A stretch of 64,000 nucleotides of DNA from Bremia lactucae (lineage: Eukaryota; Oomycota; Peronosporomycetes; Peronosporales; Peronosporaceae), in contig NC_090610.1 of the NCBI RefSeq assembly GCF_004359215.1, positions 5,426,121-5,490,120 of the forward strand. The letters are read 5' to 3'. Positions 58,544-64,000 of this stretch are shown piece after piece. The position numbers were made by a program, and so were the translations under genes. How positions within the stretch are numbered: position 1 is the stretch's first letter; the number at the start of each line of letters is the position of its first letter. The notes beneath the pieces are model-generated. The model made no database searches. It saw nothing but the letters and a program-made list of their open reading frames with translations, and was not told the DNA's origin.

Positions 58544-58741
58544 TCTGTAATCACAATACTTCGGTATGACGATTCCGTTTGCTCTGCCCAATATTGCGAG
58601 GAAGTTTTTGATCACCTGGTTCAGCATACGAATCTTCGCGAAACCTACTTTTTCTTGAAGAATGTTCCAAATGATCGCTTCAATGAACGCGCGGTCTTCC
58701 GATTAAAAGTTTGTCCAAAAAGCCGAGCAGTAACACCATAA
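58544..58741 (+). other. Coding-like fragment without a start
   Basis: Between a stop at 58541 and the stop at 58739 runs an open plus frame of 65 codons with protein-like make-up (QYCEEVFDHLVQHTNLRETY, FFLKNVPNDRFNERAVFRL). It has no ATG and no clear splice acceptor, and is followed after 50 bases by an LTR. It could be the last exon or remnant of a gene whose rest was displaced by the retroelement. Family unknown. Confidence 0.3.
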
Positions 58742-58792
58742 TAAAAGCAACGATTTTTAAATGGGAGCATCCCGTAATTGGCATTTACACCC

Positions 58793-59058
58793 TGTAACGG
58801 GCTAAAGTTGCATTAATGTTACACAGTCCCCATTAAGTACACAAAGTGTACTTATGGAGATGGTCAATTACTTAAGTAAAGTAATTAGACCCCCCACTCG
58901 AGTGTGGTGACCAACCCTTGTGTATGTGATGCACATAGGTGCATTCACGTTGGGAGGGATGACGCCTCGCGTCATCCGTTACGCGAGGTATCTAGAAAGA
59001 TACGCTCGCAATACGTAATAGTGTTATCTACAGAAATGACATTTTTGATTCAGACATG
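58793..59058 (+). repeat. LTR (family LTR-d), truncated
   Basis: Plus-oriented start TGTAACGGGCTAAAGTTGC, matching 29693 onward through ACTTAAGTAA, TTGTGTATGTGATGCACAT and GTTACGCGAGGTATCTAGAAAG, then lost near 59058. It marks the right border of the gene island. Confidence 0.7.
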
Positions 59059-59563
59059 CCGATGTCTAAAACGCTGACAGACTCATTCAATGGTCCGCGC
59101 CAATAGCGCTTTTGCTGCCTTGCAAAGGTGGGTTCACGACTCTCCAAAACTTTGCTAGGAACATGCGCGTGGCGTTCACAGTCTTAGACCTCCAATCGAT
59201 CCATGGCTCATGGTGTTCTAACGAGGCCATACCAAGGATGAGATCATATTTCGAATCTAAATCAAGGACGAGACAGCGTTCCATACTGTCAAAGTCCAGA
59301 GACTTTATACTTAATCTCAATGGAACTTTGGGAACAGTGACACGTGTCCCAGTCGCTAAGCGAACCGCATGAAGGCTTCAAGCCTTGCATGCAGGACCTC
59401 GGGTCCCTGGGAGATAATAAATTCCACGTGCATGCCCAAATAAGGTTTTGAGCTTGTCATAAGCGGCGCGTTGCGCTTCTGACAATTCTGGAACCTCTTC
59501 CATTTTCGTGAGGGTTTAGTTTTGTAAGGACTCAGGCGTAGATTGACTACGAGTGTTACCAGG
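59059..59563 (-). pseudogene. Gypsy protease fragment joined to gag leader by deletion
   Basis: Minus-strand protease signature YDLILGMASLEHHEPWIDWR (59180-59250). At about 59365 it jumps to the start of a gag leader (gcatgaaggcttcaagccttgcatgcagg), text that precedes gag in the copy at 8690-8760. Most of gag is therefore deleted. The LTR at 59564 follows. Confidence 0.55.
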
Positions 59564-60046
59564 CGTAGCAGGGCTACCTCGCTCCTTAAGTCAGAAGAAG
59601 ACTTTCAGACTCAGAGAGTCACCTAGTTATATTGAATTAATGGGTTTAACAAACTCAAGGAGTCGTACAAGCTATTAAGGCTTAAATAATCCTAGTTCAA
59701 GGGATTCAGGGGCTCGTAGAACCAAGTGACAAGTGCCCAAGAGGATATACCTGAGAAAGGCTTCTATCTCTTACAGATCAATGCGCAAGCCTTAGAAAGG
59801 CACTTAACGCTTTTAAATCAAATGGGGAACTGCACTTTATTTAATATTTAAATCTAAGAACCTTACCCTAGCTAATTTAAAAAAGATTTTTGCCGCCAGA
59901 TTTAAATCTGGCGGCGACCACATTTGTTATCCATAATAAATGGGATTTAAGTAACTAACTATTTTAAAATTAGAAAAAGGGGTATTTTACCCATAAAGTA
60001 AGTGTACTACAACAATGGTTCTTCAACCGATGCGTGCCCCATTGCA
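59564..60046 (-). repeat. LTR (family LTR-c)
   Basis: Plus text from cgtagcagggctacctcgct to gcgtgccccattgca, preceded by gtgttaccagg at the primer-binding position. It contains the perfect palindrome gccgccagatttaaatctggcggc. Confidence 0.75.
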
Positions 60047-60449
60047 ATAACTCCTCGTCGACTGTCGGATTGAACACCAGCTCTGGTAAAGGTTGGGTAA
60101 CTTGGGAGCGTGGATGATCCGCCCTCTTAGAGGCGTATTGTCTCGCACCGAGACAGTAGAGACGTGAAGAGTCTATGACGTCACCAAGTGATACGAGCAA
60201 GCAGTTTTATCCCCTTGTAAATGGTGTGAGCGGAAACATTGAGGGAGAAAATAGCCTTTAGGAATATCTTCTTTATATGCTAATTTTGAAACTAGACGTA
60301 ATGTCTATTGATGAATAGCGCCTATCCTTAAATGCTGGTGACTTATCTAAGATGGTGGTCATTCGTCCAACAATTGAGTTAAACTCATTATCGCTTCTGG
60401 ACTAAGCCGTCCTGGAGGGCACAAAAGCTGCACTCAGTATGCGAAATGG
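60047..60449. other. Border of two decayed elements
   Basis: Minus-strand text just outside the LTR (SSRLYCLGARQYASKRADH, QVTQPLPELVFNP) resembles the C-terminal end of a gypsy polyprotein. The rest is unassigned. Confidence 0.35.
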
Positions 60450-62660
60450 ATCATCGATTCCTAAATATCCAACGAATCCATTCTATTACTTAATTGTGGA
60501 ATTCCAAGATGTGGTGTGTATCAATTCACCAACGATTTTACCTCAAGATAGAGGTGTCCGTCATGTAATTGACGTGGTTCCTAGAATCAAAAAAATGTGT
60601 TACATTACAGTGGCCTCTACCAAAGGAGCAATGCAAAGTCATTGACGTATGAGGCTGATATGTATCCGAGAGTAAATCTCCCCATCTCACACATTTAGTC
60701 AAAAAGCCCAATGGTAAATGACGCATTGTACATGCTTAAAATAAGCTTAATCCTGCCACTATGCCAGCACAAGTCAACGTGCCTCGAAAGGATATTTCCT
60801 GAACAATATGGTGGAATGTACGATGCACAGTGCACTTTACTTAGCCGATGGTTATTGGTTATCACCAACTGCTCATGTGATCTAGTGATATCCTGCTTAT
60901 AGCGGTTAACCCCCCAATCGGTATGCTATGGGAGTGGTTAATTATGCCACAGGGGCTCTCCAACGCCCCTGCTACATTTAATCGTCTAGCGATGCAACTG
61001 TTCCGCCCCCACGGAGTTTATTCACAGACTTATTTTGATGACATTTTTCTCCATATGAGGAGAAAAATGTCATCAAAATAAGTCTGTGTGGAGAAGGATC
61101 GGTATAACGTGGAAAACCACATAGACCCTTTGCAAGCAGTGCTTGATTAGATTCGTACAAATAAATTGTATGACAATGCATCAAAGCATTTTTAGCGCAG
61201 AACAAAATTATTGTAGGGGGCTTCATTGGGAAGCGAGGACTAAGAGCGGATCCCGCTAATGTAAAAGCTATAGTAGATTAGCCGGTTCCAAAGAACCAAA
61301 AGGATTTACGTAAGTGGTTGGGCCGCGGCAACTAGTTGCACAAATATAGCGAGAATTACGCTGATATGGTTAGTTCATTATCCAATCTTCTTAAAAAGGG
61401 TACGGATTGGTTCTGGCCTAGCGCCGAAATTGATGCTTTCAAAGCAGTGAAAGGTAGTCTTATTCATGCCCCGATTTCGGCTCTGCCAAATTCCTATTGG
61501 CTTTTCAGTGTCGTCTGTGACGCATCGGATTTTTTGCCATCGCCAGTGCTCTGTTAAAACATAACATGATGGTCGAGAACGTATAATTGCGTTCGAGTCG
61601 AGACAGATTAATGCTGCGTAAAAGAACTACCCAGTTCATAACAAAGAGTTACTTGCAATGAAGTATGCTCTTGTCAAATTCAGAATTCATCTGCTTGGCT
61701 CTAAGCCGTTTGGGACATATTCAGATCACTCGTCCTTACGTACTGCGACTAAGTTGGCCCACTCTCATAGAAAACGGCTCGACAGCTTTATTTTCCGCTA
61801 AATTCAGTTCGAGGTGATATAAGCATGGCAAGCAGAATAATTTGGCTGATGCGTTATCATGCAGGTCGAATTTAAAACTCTCTTTTTGGATAAGTCTGTT
61901 CGGCTAACGCCAAGGATGTACAGTGTGTAGCTCTGAAACGAGCTCTTAAGAGCACTGAGTGGAACATTAAATTGTCGACACGTTCGCGTGCAGGCTTACA
62001 TCGATTTTCTATCGATAACGGCATGTTGCTTTATTGCACTGATGCTGCGGATACTCCGCGCATCGTGGTTCCTCATGAGAAGAATTTAAAAGTTTTGAAT
62101 CCTCTATGATGCACATGATACAGTTTTAGTGGCCATCTCGGTCGAGAAAAGACCTACGGTCACGTAAGTTATATATTGGTGGTTCAAGCTATACAAAAAA
62201 TTAGGTCAGCACCTACATTCGCACATGCGAAACTTGCCAACGGGTCAAACCCTCGGCTCATGCTGCTGCACAACTGGCCAGTCTGCCCGTACTCCCAGGG
62301 AGTTGGGAGTCCATAAAATGGATTTTGTGTTCGGCCTGCCAATAGATTTAGCCAGTATCACGAGCATCGTGGTCTTTGTTGACCGGTTAATCAATACGGC
62401 TCATTTAGCGGCTGGATTGATAGTGAAGGTACATCAAGGCTGTCCATTGATCGCGTGTTTCGACAACACGGTTTACCTGTCTCAATTGTCTCTGATCGAG
62501 ACCCGTTTCACTAATAAATTGTGGCAATCGATTTTCCAAGTGCTTGGCACCACATTGGGCATGCTTACAGCGGACCATGCGCACACCAATGGTCACAATG
62601 AACTTGTTAATCGCGTCATTGAGGCGTTCTGCGATTCGTTATCGCAACGAGTGTCTTAGC
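60450..62660 (+). pseudogene. Strongly decayed gypsy pol (RT, RNase H, integrase)
   Basis: Plus-strand pol pieces in order. RT start LPQDRGVRHVIDVVPRIKK (60540); ATGALQRPCYI-type palm with its YFDD segment at 61035; thumb near 61250; KYSENYADMVSSLSNLLKKG (61340); RNase H with NKELLAMKYALVKF-type text (61640); integrase zinc region HLRTCETCQR (62220) and core with DHAHTNGHNELVNRVI (62570-62620), where the core Glu and surrounding residues are changed. Many stops. Related to 25116-28080 but much older. Confidence 0.7.
61023..61088. repeat. Perfect 30-bp inverted repeat at the RT active site
   Basis: Left arm 61023-61052 and right arm 61059-61088 are exact reverse complements with a 6-base loop (atatga). 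The left arm is the normal RT sequence coding the YFDD active site; the right arm is a new inverted copy absent from the related element at 25450. Confidence 0.95.
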
Positions 62661-63850
62661 CGGGCTTAAAATTACATTGAGCTTCATCAACTTAGACATT
62701 CCCATGCGTCAATTAATATTGACAATGGCTTATTTAAGCCCTTTCCAGTCGCCTGAGTGACTGACAAGCCAGGGTTGTACTTACGCTCCGGCTATTCCGC
62801 TCAAAGCTGCTTCGGCTAGGTTATGTTTACTCTCACCTCCCAGAGATCAATAGAGCCTAGATTCCCCAGTAGGGCGCCCCGCCCCTGCTGGGTATCGACG
62901 TTTTTCCGCATTGTACCAACTTTCTAGTATAGGTCGGGATTGTTGCTCTTTCGAGCTTTGTGCAAAGTAGGCAATGCACAAGCCGGGTGTAAATGCTTAC
63001 TGCTAACATCTACGGATTTTACAAGGCTATTCTACAGAATATAGCTTTGCTTTATCCTGAGCTCGATGGGTTCTGGTCTGTAAGACGAACTCGATGTGCT
63101 CGAGCTTTTAGGGTACCCATGATCCCTAACGCGAGAGAACTCCACGTCGTATTCTACGTTTACCGCAATGTCAACCGCTGCTTCGGAAATAGCGGGATGG
63201 GAACGATATAGCTCCGTTTGGATAACGCCCACGTTGAGGCCTTCCGAAAGATGTTTAAAATAATCCCTTTTGGCAATGGGTCTTGCTGCATGACAGCAAT
63301 TAGAGTTCTCAACTCCTAGACATAGTCCTCTAGAGTACGTTTACCCTGACGAGAGGCTGGTTGCACAAATATGCGAGTTAACTCCCGTTTTTAGCTGTTT
63401 CGATGCTAAAAAATAGTATCTATGGAAATTTCGATGTGAGGGCCCACTCACTGGCGCTTCTATCGAGCTTAGAGATGCCTACGGCCAACTTTTGTTGCTG
63501 GGTTTGGACCATGGCCGTAATTATGGCTATGTCCTTTTGCCTGAAATAAAAATAAGGAGACTTCCTCCTTCTTTGCTCTCATATGTACGGATATTGACAA
63601 TAAGAGGGCGAGTCTTGAGCTCGGAGTCAGGAACACGGATGTACCTATCTGGCACAGATGCCGCCAAGTGGTCTTGGATCTCCCCTGTATGGAAGGCCTC
63701 ATATTGCATAGAGGCTCCCCGCCTGGCTTCCAGAACCTCTGGCCCTGGGATATAATGTGATCGGTATGATCCGGCCTAAACAAGGTTTTAAGTTTGTCAA
63801 AAGCAATACTTCGCAGCCCCGAGAGTTCAGGGAAGGGATCCAATCATAAA
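62661..63850 (-). pseudogene. Gypsy gag and protease remnant at the right end
   Basis: Minus-strand gag starting MDPFPELSGLRSIAFDKLK (63843), with IRTYESKEGGSLLIFI near 63560 and SYRPEPIELRIKQS near 63050. It corresponds to the gag at 7509-8760, with a single copy of the RENVDTQ-coding unit near 62900. The frame is broken repeatedly. Confidence 0.6.
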
Positions 63851-63899
63851 GAGGATAAGTCTAAAAGACTCAGGCGTAGATTGATTACGAGGGCTACCA

Positions 63900-64000
63900 T
63901 GAGTAGCGAAGCTACCTCGCTCCTTAAGCCAGAGGAAGACTTATAGACTCAAGGCCACTTAATTTTATAGAAGTGATAGGTATAACAACACAGTGAGTAA
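63900..64000 (-). repeat. LTR (family LTR-c), cut by the window end
   Basis: Plus text gagtagcgaagctacctcgctcc, preceded by gggctaccat at the primer-binding position, as in the other LTR-c copies. It is the 5' LTR of the gag remnant to its left. Confidence 0.65.

Overview
The window looks like nuclear DNA of an oomycete, most likely a Peronosporales-type plant pathogen. This is inferred from compact genes with few short GT-AG introns (53-79 nt where measurable), tandem secreted serine carboxypeptidases, and Ty3/gypsy retroelements of the type common in Phytophthora and downy mildews. No ribosomal RNA, tRNA or CRISPR array was recognised.

About 1-45.3 kb and 58.8-64 kb are nested, decayed LTR retrotransposon sequence on both strands. 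LTRs fall into groups, called here LTR-a/b (TGTAACGG...CCCCGTTA(C/T)A), LTR-c (TGTTATGGGG or TGTAATGGGG, ending GC(T/G)ACA) and LTR-d (TGTAACGGGTTAAAG..., ending in ACA). Between them lie broken gag, aspartic protease, reverse transcriptase, RNase H, integrase and chromodomain reading frames. A large segment occurs three times. Copy A (796-7508) and copy C (32563-39268) are almost identical. Copy B (18102-25184) matches A up to about 23100 and C (34238-41350) over its whole length. Several copy boundaries fall inside homologous but diverged sequence, as expected for recombination between transposons. The core of each copy is a long inverted repeat (arms about 1 kb) around an LTR. Two further points in this zone are a decayed VPS4-type ESCRT AAA-ATPase gene (11650-13310) with its P-loop segment triplicated, and a decayed antisense reading frame (28376-28942) between the chromodomain and the 3' LTR of a gypsy element.

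From 45.3 to 58.4 kb lies a gene island with no recognisable transposons. In order it holds: an F-box-like/macro-domain gene split by one in-frame stop (minus); an Obg-like ATPase of the YchF/OLA1 family with three introns (plus); an unrecognised helical protein of 289 aa (minus); two tandem S10 serine carboxypeptidases with signal peptides and C-terminal membrane anchors (plus); an unrecognised probable single-pass membrane protein of 363 aa (plus); and a ZIP-family zinc transporter with one intron (minus). The genes are unrelated housekeeping and secretory-pathway functions, apart from the carboxypeptidase pair, which is a tandem duplication. At 58.8 kb the retroelement landscape resumes abruptly.
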